Positions 11,907 to 23,190 of a stretch of DNA of 60,000 bases are shown one piece after another. This DNA is from Adiantum capillus-veneris (Eukaryota > Streptophyta > Polypodiopsida > Polypodiales > Pteridaceae): the NCBI GenBank assembly GCA_014529385.2, contig CM043966.1, positions 44,280,537-44,340,536 of the forward strand. Reading direction: 5' to 3'. A model generated the notes under the pieces. The model worked only from the letters and a program-made list of their open reading frames with translations, did no database searches and was not told the DNA's origin. A program made the translations under genes and the position numbers. Each line of letters opens with the position of its first letter. Within the stretch, counting starts at the first letter, position 1.

Positions 11907-13673
11907 AATGCACCTTAGGTGATGAGTGACTGAGTGCGCAGTTAGCTTCCTTAAAAGAAGATCAATCCACAAATCCATTTTACACGTCAGCTAAGCTGCT
12001 AGACAGGGGTTTAGAGCTTAGTGGAGTCTAGAGTCAGTGGACCGGCTAGATCCTCTCTTAGGAGATTTAGGGAGCTGTGAGTGAGAGTGTTCAAAGCATT
12101 TTTGCTCTTCAATTAATTCGATTGAGGACTGAAATCTCACCCGAAATCCGTCTTGTTTGTTTTGTTTGATTCATTTCTTTATGTTCTTTCATTTCTGTAC
12201 TTAGGAGTAGGATAAGTAATTCACATTCGAGTCAGATTTGGGGCAAAAGTTAGAGTCGAGAAGCCAGAAAACCATAACCTTGGCAAAAAGGCCATAAGAC
12301 TCTGAAATTTAAAAAATCTAACCAAACAGGGTTGATATTGATTCAAATCACAAAGTGGTAGCACAAACACTATAAAACACTTGACAGAGGGAGCAGACTA
12401 AATTTCATCAGATTTGGCCCAGGTACTACGATCGCGATCGGTGTACCTCAGTGTCAGATTTGTACAAGATTTGACATGTGCCTTCCTGATAAGATTCTAA
12501 ACAAGTTTGTCTAAAGCAACCACACCCAAAAACATCAAAAATCAAGGAAATCAGGCCACTTGGGTAAAACTAGCATGACAGACCCAGAAACTGTAAAGTC
12601 TTGACTTTTGGTGATCCAAATGCAAAAAGACTTGGGGGATAGCCTTAAAACATCAGTGTCTACAAGCATGCCAAATTTGATCTTATTTGGGCTCAGTACT
12701 ACAATCGCGATCGGTGTACCTCTGTGCCAGATTTTGACCAGGTTTCATCTGTGAGATCCTCAGGTGTATATGAACATAAAAGTATACAGGACCAAGAGCC
12801 AGAAAGCTCAAAATACTTGTCAAATCATCTGAATACATTTCCAAGTCAAAAACTGCTAAACTAGCATAGAAATTGACTTTCAGTAGACCAAAACACATCA
12901 AAACTGGGAAGAAACCATGCAGGGGGATAGCCTGTGCATAGGACAAGCCTAGGTATCTCTCAAATCCCAAAACAAATACCAAAATCAAGTCAAATTGACA
13001 GATTCAAAAAAACAGACACTTCCAACCAAGAACTGGTAAAAGCTTGACTTTTTGGGATCTGAATACAAAAGTATTAGGTGGGTAGCCTTAAAATAGCCTA
13101 GTGAACAAGCTGGTGAAGTTTCATCAAATTTGGGCACTGTACTACGATCGCGATCGGTGTACCTCTGGCCCAGATTTGACTCATTTTTGGCATGTTCATA
13201 GACGTAGACTATTTAAGATATCAGGAGTTGTCAAAACCCAAATTGGACATCTTGTCAATAATCTGCAAGCAAAATTGGGTTGAAGTCATTGTGAAATTGT
13301 TGAATCTGCTGATAGTTGGAATGATACAGTGATCTCATAGCCATCAAGTGTATTCATTTGCAGAGACTGATCAAGTAACAATCCATGCAGTCGTGTGAGT
13401 TGGAAGATCACTCCATTTCCAGGTAAGAGGTTTGGATTCAGTCGGTAAATTCCACATTCTTCATGTTTTTGAGATTGGGAAAACAAATCAACAACGACAC
13501 CGAAATTTAGCGGATCAAGCAAGTGTTTTATCAACGAGGAGAGTGTAAACCAAGGTGTAGTATGACTATTAGAGCCGATCCCTGAAGAAAGTATTTTCGA
13601 TACTTCTTCAGAGAGATCTTACGAGTGTTTCACGGAACATTTGGGACATTTAAACCTAAACGAAAGAGAAAAC
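11907..13673 (+). other. Element B long leader, non-coding
   Basis: About 1.77 kb lies between primer site and ORF1. No credible ORF is present. It holds three copies of the dyad motif in diverged larger units and much short-range repetition, such as recurring forms of AAGTCTTGACTTTTGG. A packaging or transcription role is possible for such leaders but is not shown here. Confidence 0.8.
12422..13163. repeat. Dyad-symmetric motif cluster, leader copies (3)
   Basis: Copies lie at 12422-12447, 12695-12720 and 13138-13163. Each is 26 bp: a GGTAC-type left arm, a 2-bp spacer, core CGATCGCGATCG, a 2-bp spacer, and a GTACC right arm. The second copy has lost the first CpG (CAATCGCGATCG). Flanks are also shared: a TTTGG block before and CAGATTT after. 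A 26-bp near-palindrome could be a dimeric protein site or an RNA hairpin. Confidence 0.9.
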
Positions 13674-14582
13674 ATGGCAGCAGGACCATCAAACCTTTCG
13701 GCCACAATGAAGCTATTGTTCATCAAGTATCAGTATGACAACAAGCAAGGTGCCAAGATCTACAAAGATGGTATGGACCGCTACTGTGTGAAAATAGAAG
13801 ATAGACCAAGTGAGTTCAAGGACTTAGTGCCTGTGAGCTATAGCGGAGATAGGTACCTAGATGACGAAGGTATCATGTACTTGGTAGTCCTGAATCCTAA
13901 CATTGTGGACAAGTGGGGATTGATGGGCACGAAAGCCAAAGTAGATGAGGAACCTAAGGAGAAAGCACCAACAATGAGCTTCCCTAATGCGAGGTTAAGG
14001 CGAGAAAACAAAACTTTGAGAATCAACACATACAACGTCTACGTGGGGTTAAACAAGTATAATAATGGAGAGGAAGATCTCTATTATAGATGCGAGGAAC
14101 CCTATGTCGATGAGTTGACGGAGCGGAAAAGACTTTATGTCTTCACCTACACAGAGGGATCAGAAACGAAAATTGTGGCATACGACAAATATGGAAGACG
14201 ATACGCAACAATCGATAAAAAGGAGTTGGAAGGATATACGTACTCTGGGGGACCACTCCACCATTATTATGTCACTCCAAGCAGACTGAGACCAACACCT
14301 ACACATGTCATGCCAGACCCGATCGCAACAGGCGGAGAGAGGACTCATGTAGCTGATTCTTTCAATCGACCTCAATATTCTATGCCAAGCCCCATGGGAA
14401 CATTACGTTCCAGAGAATCAATGGCTACGAATCGAGGTAGTGCGGTTCCTATCTCTACACATACCACAGTAGGTCCGACATTTGCAAACGTACCATCACG
14501 TTTGCCTCCTAGTAGTAGATTCGTGGGGCAGGGGAGCCACCGAGAGCAACCCACGATATCCATGATATACGAGAACGATTAA
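13674..14582 (+). CDS. Element B ORF1, accessory protein upstream of gag (unknown function)
   Basis: 302 residues from the ATG at 13674; the frame is open a little upstream without an ATG. I do not recognise the domain. The first 200 residues are charged and Tyr-rich, with the most conserved stretch around EFKDLVPVSYSGD and a later VDKWG. The last 100 are Pro/Ser/Thr-rich and probably disordered. No signal peptide, membrane segment or zinc motif is visible. A diverged copy in family A (6020-6900) keeps the same protein blocks. The gag frame is already open before this ORF ends and runs on from it in another frame, so ORF1 may be a separate protein or a long N-terminal part of Gag detached by an indel near 14540. 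Confidence 0.75.
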   Translation: MAAGPSNLSATMKLLFIKYQYDNKQGAKIYKDGMDRYCVKIEDRPSEFKDLVPVSYSGDRYLDDEGIMYLVVLNPNIVDKWGLMGTKAKVDEEPKEKAPTMSFPNARLRRENKTLRINTYNVYVGLNKYNNGEEDLYYRCEEPYVDELTERKRLYVFTYTEGSETKIVAYDKYGRRYATIDKKELEGYTYSGGPLHHYYVTPSRLRPTPTHVMPDPIATGGERTHVADSFNRPQYSMPSPMGTLRSRESMATNRGSAVPISTHTTVGPTFANVPSRLPPSSRFVGQGSHREQPTISMIYEND

Positions 14583-14836
14583 GTCGAGACGCGGGAGAAT
14601 TGAGATTGGTCGCAGACCAGAGATGGATAAGGCCATCCCAGGTAGTGAAGTGCATGCCAAAGAAGTATAGTGGATCAGGGGATCCATATGCCCATGTGTC
14701 GCTCTTTAAGCAAGGCTTAAGAGCAGAGAAGATCACTGATTTCCTTACTCAATATGAGGGATTTGGGCTGACCTTGGAAGGGACGGCCTTAACATGGTTT
14801 CAACCCTTGAACCCTGAAACTTGTCTGAATATTGAA
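14558..14836 (+). pseudogene. Element B gag, capsid part 1 (interrupted by solo LTR)
   Basis: The frame reads a retrotransposon gag domain: KKYSGSGDPYAHV, then TQYEGFGLTLEGTALTWF and QPL, the usual pattern of a DP-x2-H motif followed by a L-x-G-x-A-x2-WF motif. It stops where solo LTR S begins (14837) and continues in the same frame after 16432. The S insertion plus its duplication is 1,596 bp, a multiple of three, so the frame matches on both sides. Confidence 0.85.
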
Positions 14837-16427
14837 TGTCATAATAATCAATATCTAATTCTCCTAAATGATTTTCTCATATTAAACTGATCATTTAATG
14901 TGGGGAAGTGCCAAGGGAGAAAAAGCTAGAATATTGGTTAAGCTAGCAGACCGGCCACAGTAGGGATCCAAAGGAGGGAAAATAGGGATCCAAAGGGGGG
15001 GCCATCTGCAAAAGAGCCATGTGAAACAATGGGCCAAAAAGACCCTAAGGTTCAGCCCATTAAGACTTCCAAAATGCTAAGGTTCCAAAATTCAAAGGTT
15101 GTGTCCAAAGGTCAACCCTAGGGAAAATTGGATGCTTAGTGTGTGCCCTAAAAAGTCTTTGCACATCCCTACATGGGAGGGGGCGAGCCCCAAAGCTAGG
15201 GGATGAGAGAGAAAGCCACACACACACACACAGGCTCCCTTTACACAAAGGGAATGAGGGACACATGTCAGCTCCCTAGGCCAGATGCCCACAAGGTGTG
15301 CCCAATTCCTATTGGAAGACCCTTGAAGTGGACCAATGAGAATTAAGCTAGAGTAAATCTAGTTTAATTAATTTAAAAACATTTAATAAAAGAAACCAAT
15401 GAGAATTAAGTCTCCTAGAAGACTATTGGGCAGTCTCCCAAGGGGTCCAATGAGCATTCAGGAGCCCCATGGCTTGCCTGATTCCTATTGGCCAGGAGGC
15501 AAAGGGGTCCAATGAGAGTTTAGTTTAATTATTTAATTACCTAAAGCTCTCACAAAAGGGGAAAGGGGGACACATGTCAGAAGGCTATCACTTATGCTGC
15601 TTAATTCCTATTGGCTTGACCTGGGGAGGTCCAATGAGGCAAAAGCCAGACCTAATTAGCAGCTAGGGCTCGCCCAAGAGAGAGGGGGGGCTGATTTTTG
15701 CTTGGCATTGACACACACACACTCACACTTGACCATGTGTGAAGGAAGAATACTCTATCTCCTCCCAAGCTTTAATGGAGAGCTCATCACCTACTCCAAG
15801 CTTGTGAGATAGAAGCCTACATCAACATTCTCTTGGCATATGGATGCAAATCCAACCAAGAGCCAAGCTTCAATGCATGCTCATCTTCTCTACCAAGCTA
15901 ATTACTAAGCTAAGCTATGCTAATATGAGTGATTATGTGAGGAGATGTACATCTTTCTCGTAAGATACTTCTTTTTCTTCTCAATCTACTCTCATACCCT
16001 GCTAGCTCTCACCATCTTCGAAGGTGTGTGAGGTCTTGGGTCTGAGAACGGGGATAATTCAAGTTGTGTTTGATTAAGTGTTTTGCTTGGTGTATGAAGC
16101 TTCCATCTTCATTGCACTAGCTAGTCTTGAAGGAACACAAAGAATTGTATTGTACAATGTCTCTCTTGATGGGAGAAACCATAATACAAAGCCTTTTGGA
16201 GGGGGGACCGGCTCCATGCAAATCCGGTCCTCAACTGTTGTCAATAGCTTAATTGCTCTCTCTTTTGAAAGTATTGTCGATGCTATCTAACTAGGTGTTA
16301 TGCTTTTTGTTGCTCTCTCCACCCAAGCACTCTTGTAATTCTCATTAGGAATCTATTCTAATGAAATGCCCACTATATTCATGCTAATTTCCGCTACACA
16401 TAAGATTTCAGGCCATTAAATGTTACA
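14837..16427. mobile_element. Solo LTR S (1,591 bp) inserted in B gag
   Basis: It begins TGTCATAAT and ends TGTTACA (TG...CA). It is flanked by perfect 5-bp duplications TTGAA at 14832-14836 and 16428-16432. There is no internal coding region or primer site, so it is a solo LTR left by LTR-LTR recombination. It contains four ATTGG...CCAATGAG modules between 15308 and 15638 and a short CA repeat near 15215. A related inverted copy lies at about 41935-43285. The LTR orientation is taken as + from primer-less context only and is uncertain. Confidence 0.88.
15308..15638. promoter_or_regulatory. Inverted CCAAT modules in solo LTR S
   Basis: ATTGG is followed about 16-19 bp later by CCAATGAG at 15308-15340, 15424-15454, 15484-15516 and 15607-15638; an extra CCAATGAG lies at 15396-15403. 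Paired CCAAT boxes suit NF-Y binding. The same module occurs inverted in the S-like copy near 42745-42775. Confidence 0.6.
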
Positions 16428-18094
16428 TTGAACATGTATTGCAGGAGTTCGCGGAAGAATTCTCAAAACGGGGTATAAAGCATAATACTGTATCATAGAT
16501 ATATGCTTTTAAAGAAAAGGAGAACGAAAAAGTGAAGGAAGCATCCTTGAAATTCAAGCAATACATCAAGAGGTGCCCAGGGAGAGAATTACCGCAATAC
16601 GAGAGATTGTCTGTGCTCTTCATTGAAGGACTTAGAAATGAAACCTTAAAAGAGGACCTTCACTTGAAAGCCTATAGCACATTTGAACAGGTTACAAGGA
16701 AAGCGTTATATCTTGTTGACAACTGCAAAGCATATGGGGAAGTGTCAAAGGATACTGATTCAGTAACCAGTGGTTCTTCATCTATTAAGAGCGAACCCTC
16801 TACCAAGAAAGATGCTCAGGCTTCTTTGATGCCGACAGCTGACCAAATGATAGAGGAAGTAACTAAGAGAATGCAGCAACATCTGAGATCAAATCCGGTG
16901 ATGAGACAATTTGAGATGAGGAAATGTGACATATGTGGGGGGGATCACCCGACGCCGTGGTGCACACAACAGCCGAAAGCACTAGTTGCGAATGGACGAG
17001 TACTGAAATGGTGCACCATAGAAAAACAATGGACGAACCATGGCACGGGTGAGTGTTTTTACAACAAAAAATATGTGAGGGAAAGGCCGTATGGACCTCC
17101 AGTAGGACCACCCCAGCCACCTCCTCCAAGATATCAAGTTGGGCCAAATGTGAATATGGTAGCAGGAGCAGACAGACCTCAACCTGTGTTGGGTCAACAA
17201 CCTCCTTTACCACATGAAAATAGGGCCATGATCAGGTATGCCCAACCTTATGAAGCATCACCAGGAACAAATAATACACCTCAAATTTCATATGACGAGG
17301 AACCGAATGAGCCTTACGTAACTGAACCTGAACCACAGATGTACGTAGACGAAGCCTATCAAACATGGGGAAATAACGAGGGTATGGCACCACCAACGTA
17401 TGTAGCACAACCTTCGAGGGATCAATATTTGGTGGATGAAAGAACGCTAATGTTCATTGCAAACCAGAACTACAAACCAAGAGGATACCCTAATAGGGCG
17501 GGACAACCTATGGGACCACCTCCTCAAAATCAACCACCAATTGGACTGTACTATAACTGTGGAAGTTCAGATCATTGGGAGCGTAGTTGTCCTTTCAAAG
17601 GCGAAAGAGTGAAAATTTTTGGGTTTTGTGACGGGTGTGGTGTGAATCACATACTGCCAGATTGCCCAAGGAATCCGAACAACAAGGAAAAAGCAACTAT
17701 GAATATTGTGGGGGTGTTACCAAGTGCAAGCAGTGGATCAGAAACTGAACCCATGATCCAAATCAATGCGGTAACCAGAGCCCAAGCCAAGGACTTAGAG
17801 AAAAACAAGACATTGGAAGAAAAGGTCGAGTTGCCAATGCCCGCAGAAAATGAGAGTTTATCTGTGAGAACACAACGGAAATCTTGGAAGGCGAAACGAG
17901 ACAGAATGAAAACAAGAAGGATAAAAATCCAACTTGCCATGCAAAATGAATTACATGAAACAAAAGAGCAACTGAAACAAGAGAGAGATAGTAAAACTGC
18001 TGAGGACAACAACAAGCCGAGGAAAGCATCCTCAGGGGGATCAGTCTTGGTCGAGAAAGTGCTAGAGCCTTTAGATGCTCTATCAAGCGTATGA
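16428..18094 (+). pseudogene. Element B gag part 2, capsid C-half and nucleocapsid
   Basis: This continues the capsid after S and reaches zinc knuckles. A TAG at 16496 breaks the frame; the open part from 16532 has 520 codons. Blocks are: capsid helices with KFKQYIKRCPGRELPQYERL near the start; a knuckle CDICGGDHPTPWC (CX2CX3HX4C) near 16927; a Pro/Tyr-rich linker; a second knuckle near 17550 whose first Cys is Tyr (YYNCGSSDHWERSC); a third knuckle CDGCGVNHILPDC near 17630; then a Lys/Glu-rich probable coiled coil. The X3 spacing before His is one residue shorter than the usual CCHC. The end overlaps the next frame by 20 bp. Confidence 0.85.
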
Positions 18095-18940
18095 AGCAAG
18101 GCTAAAAACAAACCAAACCTTAGAGCAGAGATGGTTGACTTATCCTCAACCAGAAGTGGAAACGAAGCGTTTGGAAATGTGTAAACACCTCATTGAAATA
18201 GCCCAGGCATTGATGGAACCTAATGCGATTAGAACCCTAGAACAAGAAGTGCTGATTCACAAAGAGCGAGAAAAACTGAAGATTGATGAATCAGAACAAG
18301 TAAACGGACCCAGGCCTGAAACGATATTGTCATTGGATTACCGAGTGGTGCCGAACACCACTGATGATGCTAAGTCAATGACTATGATGCCAATTCCACA
18401 ATTGGAAGAACCATGTCCACAACACTTATGGGAAACCATTAGAAATAGAAAGAACGAAAGTGAGACATTACAGTCTGCACCAATTCCTAAGGTTAACATG
18501 GACAACAAATTTTATCCAGGAGATATACAATTGCTGTATGGAGATGCAGGAACGGAGGTTTCGATGGAAAGCAAAGCTCAATCCTGAAACCCTGCCTTCA
18601 TTTAAAGGTGAACACGAGGCACAATCGGAGATAAGATTAGTTCCATCCCAGATGAGAGCTGTTCCACAAATGATTGACTCAAAAAGTCTTCAAGAGATAC
18701 TGTCGACACCTGTAACATGCACAATCACACTGTCAGAACTATTAAGAGTCAGACCATAATTATGGGAAGACATGGGAAAACATTTGGAGAACAAAGGAAT
18801 AAAGATTCCTCTTCAGACAAACCCTACGGTAGAGACGGGAAGGTCAATCCAAAGCCCACCCTGTGCCCATAAACAAGGTCGGAGATTACTGTGAAGGTGA
18901 GGAAGGTAATACAACCTTACCTGTTGAATATTAGGATATA
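18075..18940 (+). pseudogene. Element B gag-protease linker, frame-shifted
   Basis: Two frames cover a region conserved in family A (35880-36500). The first (18075-18587) opens with ATG inside the gag end. The second continues from about 18555 through the segment reading SQMRAVPQMIDSKSLQEIL to 18759. A frameshift near 18570 separates them. Family A keeps matching blocks, such as MDNKFYPGD against its MDHKFYPGD. I know of no function beyond polyprotein linker. Confidence 0.65.
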
Positions 18941-19819
18941 AAGACGATAGATATCCTAGATAGTGGGGTGGGAGTTGCGATTGCTACAAAGCAAATCTGG
19001 GAGAAATGGGGCCGTCCAGCTCTCAGGAAGACGAGAATGAAACTGCAACTCGCAGATGGGTATGTAGAGAGACGATTGGGAATCCTGGACCAAATAGTTG
19101 TAACTTCGTGTGGAATTAACTATGAGTACACCTTTGCCGTGGTAGATTTCGGAAAAACGAACAACTTTGATATTATTTTGGGGCGACCTTTTATGCGTCA
19201 ACTCAAAATGATACAAGATTGGGGGTACGACCAAATTTACCTAAGGCATGAGGAGCTAATAACGAAGATCAACATGAAGGATCACATCTATAGAGATGTT
19301 GCAAAAATACCAGTGCAAGAATTTGATTCAACCACAGTGAACGGAAAGGAAATACCTGCGTGGTTACAAACGAAAGCACATGTCTGGATGTGTAGAGCAT
19401 CTGATTGTGGAGACTTAACCAAAGAGGAATGTGTGTTGGAAAGGTCCGTAGAAGACGAGGCTTATCTCCCAGAACCTTTCCCTGAACATTTATTTGAGCC
19501 ATTTGGGTGGACTCAAATATTGTCAACCTTGGATGTATGTGTTAACGAATGCACGCCTATGAAATTTTGTGACGATGAAGGATACGACCTAGTAACGCTG
19601 CAAATGGCTAGCGTCATCCTTGAGTCAGGATCAGAGAGCGAAGAACAAGAAGAACCACTACGTGAGACTGAGTGTAAAATAATAGTTGATGAGATATCTG
19701 TAGTGGGCGATAGGAATCGAATAGAGGAGGAATTCACAGATTCACTAAGCGGTGACCTTCCATCACTGGGTGATGAAATCCAAATGATAGATGCTGATGA
19801 CGAAAGATCAAGTGGATAA
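18941..19819 (+). pseudogene. Element B protease (retropepsin) and acidic linker
   Basis: The catalytic DSG is at 18959-18967, and the second retropepsin hallmark ILGRPFM lies near 19170-19195. This is the normal gag-pro position and would cleave the polyprotein. After about 19260 comes a poorly known linker rich in Asp/Glu with several Cys. Three other decayed copies of this region are in the window: family A at 39985-40210, D1 at 46902-47785, and D2 at 49066-49131 plus 54331-54935. An in-frame TAG just upstream separates it from the linker. Confidence 0.85.
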
Positions 19820-20102
19820 GAGACGAATAGGAAGTATATGTCGAGACCGGATAGGTTTTACGAGTTTCCTAACCAAAAACCTAGTCTCGACAAGAGCGGT
19901 ATAGATCAAAGAGAACAAGGAAATCAAGAGCAAATAAGCATAAACCCATACGGGATATCTAAGGCTTGTAAAAGCTGATGATTGTGTCAAAGACAAGGTC
20001 ACTCGTCGGTTTATCAAAACTCAACCATGGAAAAACAACAAGAAGAACAAGCGCGAAAAGCAAACGACTGAGACACATAAGGAGGGGGAAACATGATCTA
20101 GA

Positions 20103-20975
20103 ATGACCAAAATAGAGAGGAAAACAACGTACAATAAGCTCAAACGGACCCTCAAAGACATATGGACAACTGAAATGAAAATAGATGAGGACACGAATTC
20201 TGACAAGATGGATGTGCCGTCCCATTATAAGAAGTATACCATACAAGATAGAAAAATCATAGTGCAACAACCGATGAGAGAATTGAGAGAACCTCGTACA
20301 TCATACGACAGACCTGAAAAAGCCAAACGAATAGATCTAGCGGAGCCAAGAGAAGATCCAAAACCTGCATATATTGCCACGGATCTTACTGAAGAAGAGG
20401 AAAAGCTTTTGATAGCTACTCTAAAACAGTATAGAGATGTGTTTGCATGGTCATACAATGATCTTAAGGGGGTGGACCCAAGTATCTGTCAACACACAAT
20501 ACCCCTTAAGAATGACGCCAAACCAAGCAGACAACGTCCTTATACTTACAATGAGACGTTTGCAAGAAAGATCAAGGAGGAGATAGATAAGTTGAGAGAG
20601 GCAGAGTTTATTTACAAAATTGAGCACACTGACTGGGTTTAACCGATTGTGGTGGTCCCGAAGAAAAATGGAAAGTTGAGAGTGTGCGTCAATCTCAAGA
20701 AAGTAAACGCTGCTACAATTCGGGACAACTATCCCCTCCCCATTACTGATCATGTAATAGAAAGAGTGGCAGGAAAAGAAGCTTACAGTTTCTTAGATGG
20801 TTTTTCAGGCTACAACCAACTCGCAATAAAGCCAGAGGATCAACACAAGACGGCTTTTGCAACTGAATGGGGCATTTTTACATTCAGGGTAATGGCTTTT
20901 GGCTTAACGAATGCACCAGCCACATTTCAGAGGCTGATGGGTCATGCTTTTAAAGAATATCTAAGACAGTTCTAG
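20103..20975 (+). pseudogene. Element B reverse transcriptase N-half, active site deleted
   Basis: One frame, interrupted by a TAA at 20640-20642, covers the RT fingers and palm: PIVVVPKKNGKLRVCVN, then FLDGFSGYNQ, KTAFATEWG and FGLTNAPATFQRLM. This is a clear Ty3/gypsy RT. Just where YMDD should follow, the sequence jumps from the LEIYM codons (20974-20986) straight to NPEKC, so the catalytic aspartates and roughly 30 residues are missing. A one-base loss at 20972 also breaks the frame. The enzyme cannot have been functional in this copy. Confidence 0.9.
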
Positions 20976-20983
20976 AAATTTAC

Positions 20984-22441
20984 ATGAATCCAGAGAAATG
21001 TGTCTTCATGGTAAGACAAGGAAAAATATTGGGACATATAGTGTCCAAAAATGGTATTTCGACAGACATGGAGAAGATCAGCGTAATTATTGATCTACCA
21101 CGACCAGTAAAGGTAAAGGACGTACAGGCATTTATGGGCCATTGTGGATATTATTGCAGATTTATCTACTCATATGCTATAATTGCAAAACCACTTTACG
21201 CGTTGATAACTAAATTTGAGTGGACAGATGAGTGCGAGAAAGCTTTTCAAACTTTGAAGCAAAGATTGATATCCGCTCCAATTTTGAAGGCTCCGGATTG
21301 GGAAAAGATATTCCACGTCCACGTAGATGCATCAGCATATGCTATAGGATGCATACTTGCACAACCTGGAGAAAACAACATGGATTTTTCAATCAGTTAC
21401 TCCAGTAGACAACTAAACAGTGCAAAGAAGAATTACACAACAACTGAAAGGGAGGGTTTGGGTATGATCTATGCTGTGAAAAAGTTTAGACATTACCTAC
21501 TTTCCAATAAATTTGTATTCTTAGTTGATCACCAAGCACTGCTGTACTTGGTAAACAAACCTTGCAATACGGGGCGGATTGTACGATGGTTCATCATACT
21601 GCTTGAGTTTGACTTCACGGTTGTAGTAAAAAAAGGAACTACACACCAAAGAGCGGATCATTTATCTAGAATGGTGCATGGAGAAAACCCTGTAGGAGTT
21701 GATGATGATTTGCCAGATGCATATCTCTTCAATATAGAAATGGTTCCAAGATGGAGTGAGGATGTAATTCCTTTGTTGACTATTGGGTCATTGGATTTGA
21801 CAAGACAACCATCTACCATTGCAGCATCCAGATCATTGGTAATGCTGGCTGGAAGGCTATACAAACAGGGATCGGATCAAATCCTTAGGCTTTGTGTTGA
21901 ATCAAGTGAACGGGACTTGTATCTCAACCAGGCTCATGTACAAACAATGGGGATTCACAATGGGCATTCACAGATGTATCAAAGATTGATGAGAATGGGT
22001 GTATATTGGCCGAAAATACAACAAAGTATTCATATGCATATCAAATCGTGTATTGTATGCACTTTTCAAAAGCCGATAGAACACGTGACTCTATTAAAAT
22101 TCTCTGTAGCACCCAGATGGAGTAACTACATTGTCACCACTGGAATACTGCCTGAAGGGATGAGTAAATCACGTATCAAAACGATCACGAAAGAGGCAGA
22201 AAACTATGTATTGATTGAGGACAATCTTTACAAGAGGAGAAAAGACAATCAATTGAGAATGTGTGCGATGGAAGAGGAATACATTCCTATCTTAGAGCAA
22301 GCACATGGCGGACAAGCTGGAGGACATTTCTCAGCTGACAAAACGGCCAAAGCAATTCTTATTGCTGGCATATGGTGGCCTACACTATTCATGGATGCTG
22401 AAGAGTTTGTGAAACGATTGCCAGAGGACAAAGATTCTTAG
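20984..22441 (+). pseudogene. Element B RT thumb, RNase H and integrase zinc-binding domain
   Basis: 485 codons in a different frame from the RT N-half. It starts NPEKCVFMVRQGKILGH (RT thumb), followed by the RNase H domain with HVDASAYAIGC, SRQLN, TTEREGLGMIYAVKKFRHY and DHQALLYL. The C-terminal 150 residues are the integrase H2C2 domain (HGGQAGGHF, then GIWWPTLF). The frame is lost at about 22420, just at the CxxC of that domain, so the zinc site is broken. The ATG at 20984 is not a real start; it is what remains of the YM codon after the deletion. Confidence 0.9.
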
Positions 22442-22454
22442 AGCACGAGATGAC

Positions 22455-23190
22455 ATGCCCTTGAGGCCAATGATGGGGGCAAGAGCGTTTGCAAAACGGG
22501 GAATAGATTTTGTAGGACCAATTGCGCCTCTGCAATATAAAACGCATGCTCAATACATTATTGTGGCAACAGATTATCTAACAAAGTGGGTTGAAGCGAA
22601 AGCCACAACAAAAAATGATGCAAAAATGACAGCACAGTTTTTGTATGAGAACATTTTCACCAGGTATGGCTTACCAATAGAGATAGTGAGCGATAGAGGG
22701 ACTCATTTCATCAATGAAGTGATTGAATTCCTATTGGATGAATTCATGGTAATTCACAAGAAGTCAGCTCCCTATCATCTAGAAGCTAACGGCCAAGCAG
22801 AAAGTACGAACAAGATTTTGGTGACAATTCTCACGAAAATTGTTAGTGAATCGAGAGCCGACTGGGATCCCGACTGGGATCAGAAGCTGCATTCAGCTTT
22901 ATGGGCATAGAGTAGCGTACAAAACCTCAATCGGAACGACTCCGTTCAACATGGTTTATGGAATTTAAGCGATTTTGCCACTTGAATTTCTTATCGCCAC
23001 ACTTCGGGTAGCTAAAGAATTAGAATGGACGGGCCATGAATTATCCAATCAAATAGATATCCTGGAAAAACTGGATGAAACTAGATTGAGAGCAGTTGCA
23101 TCAATCTACGCGCAAAAACGAAACATGAAATCATTCTTTGATCAACATGTTATCAGCAAGGAATTTGCTACGGGGGATTACGTTGTCGTG
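22455..23190 (+). pseudogene. Element B integrase catalytic core
   Basis: Inserts cDNA into the genome. D40 (ATDYLTKW, 22572), D80 (IVSDRGTHF, 22692) and E116 (NGQAESTNK, 22800) form an intact DD35E triad. The frame breaks at 22910, where one base is lost in the ALWAYR segment, and resumes in another frame at 22975-23190 up to GDYVVV. After that an insertion of about 780 bp separates it from the C-terminal domain. Confidence 0.9.

Noticed and set aside
12422-13163. Regular short repeats considered as a CRISPR-like array
   Set aside because: Spacing is irregular (273 and 443 bp), units are palindromic with similar flanks, and the DNA is plant nuclear.
17647-18111. 154-codon minus-strand frame opposite gag, rich in Leu and Phe
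   Set aside because: It is the antisense shadow of the Lys/Glu-rich gag end.
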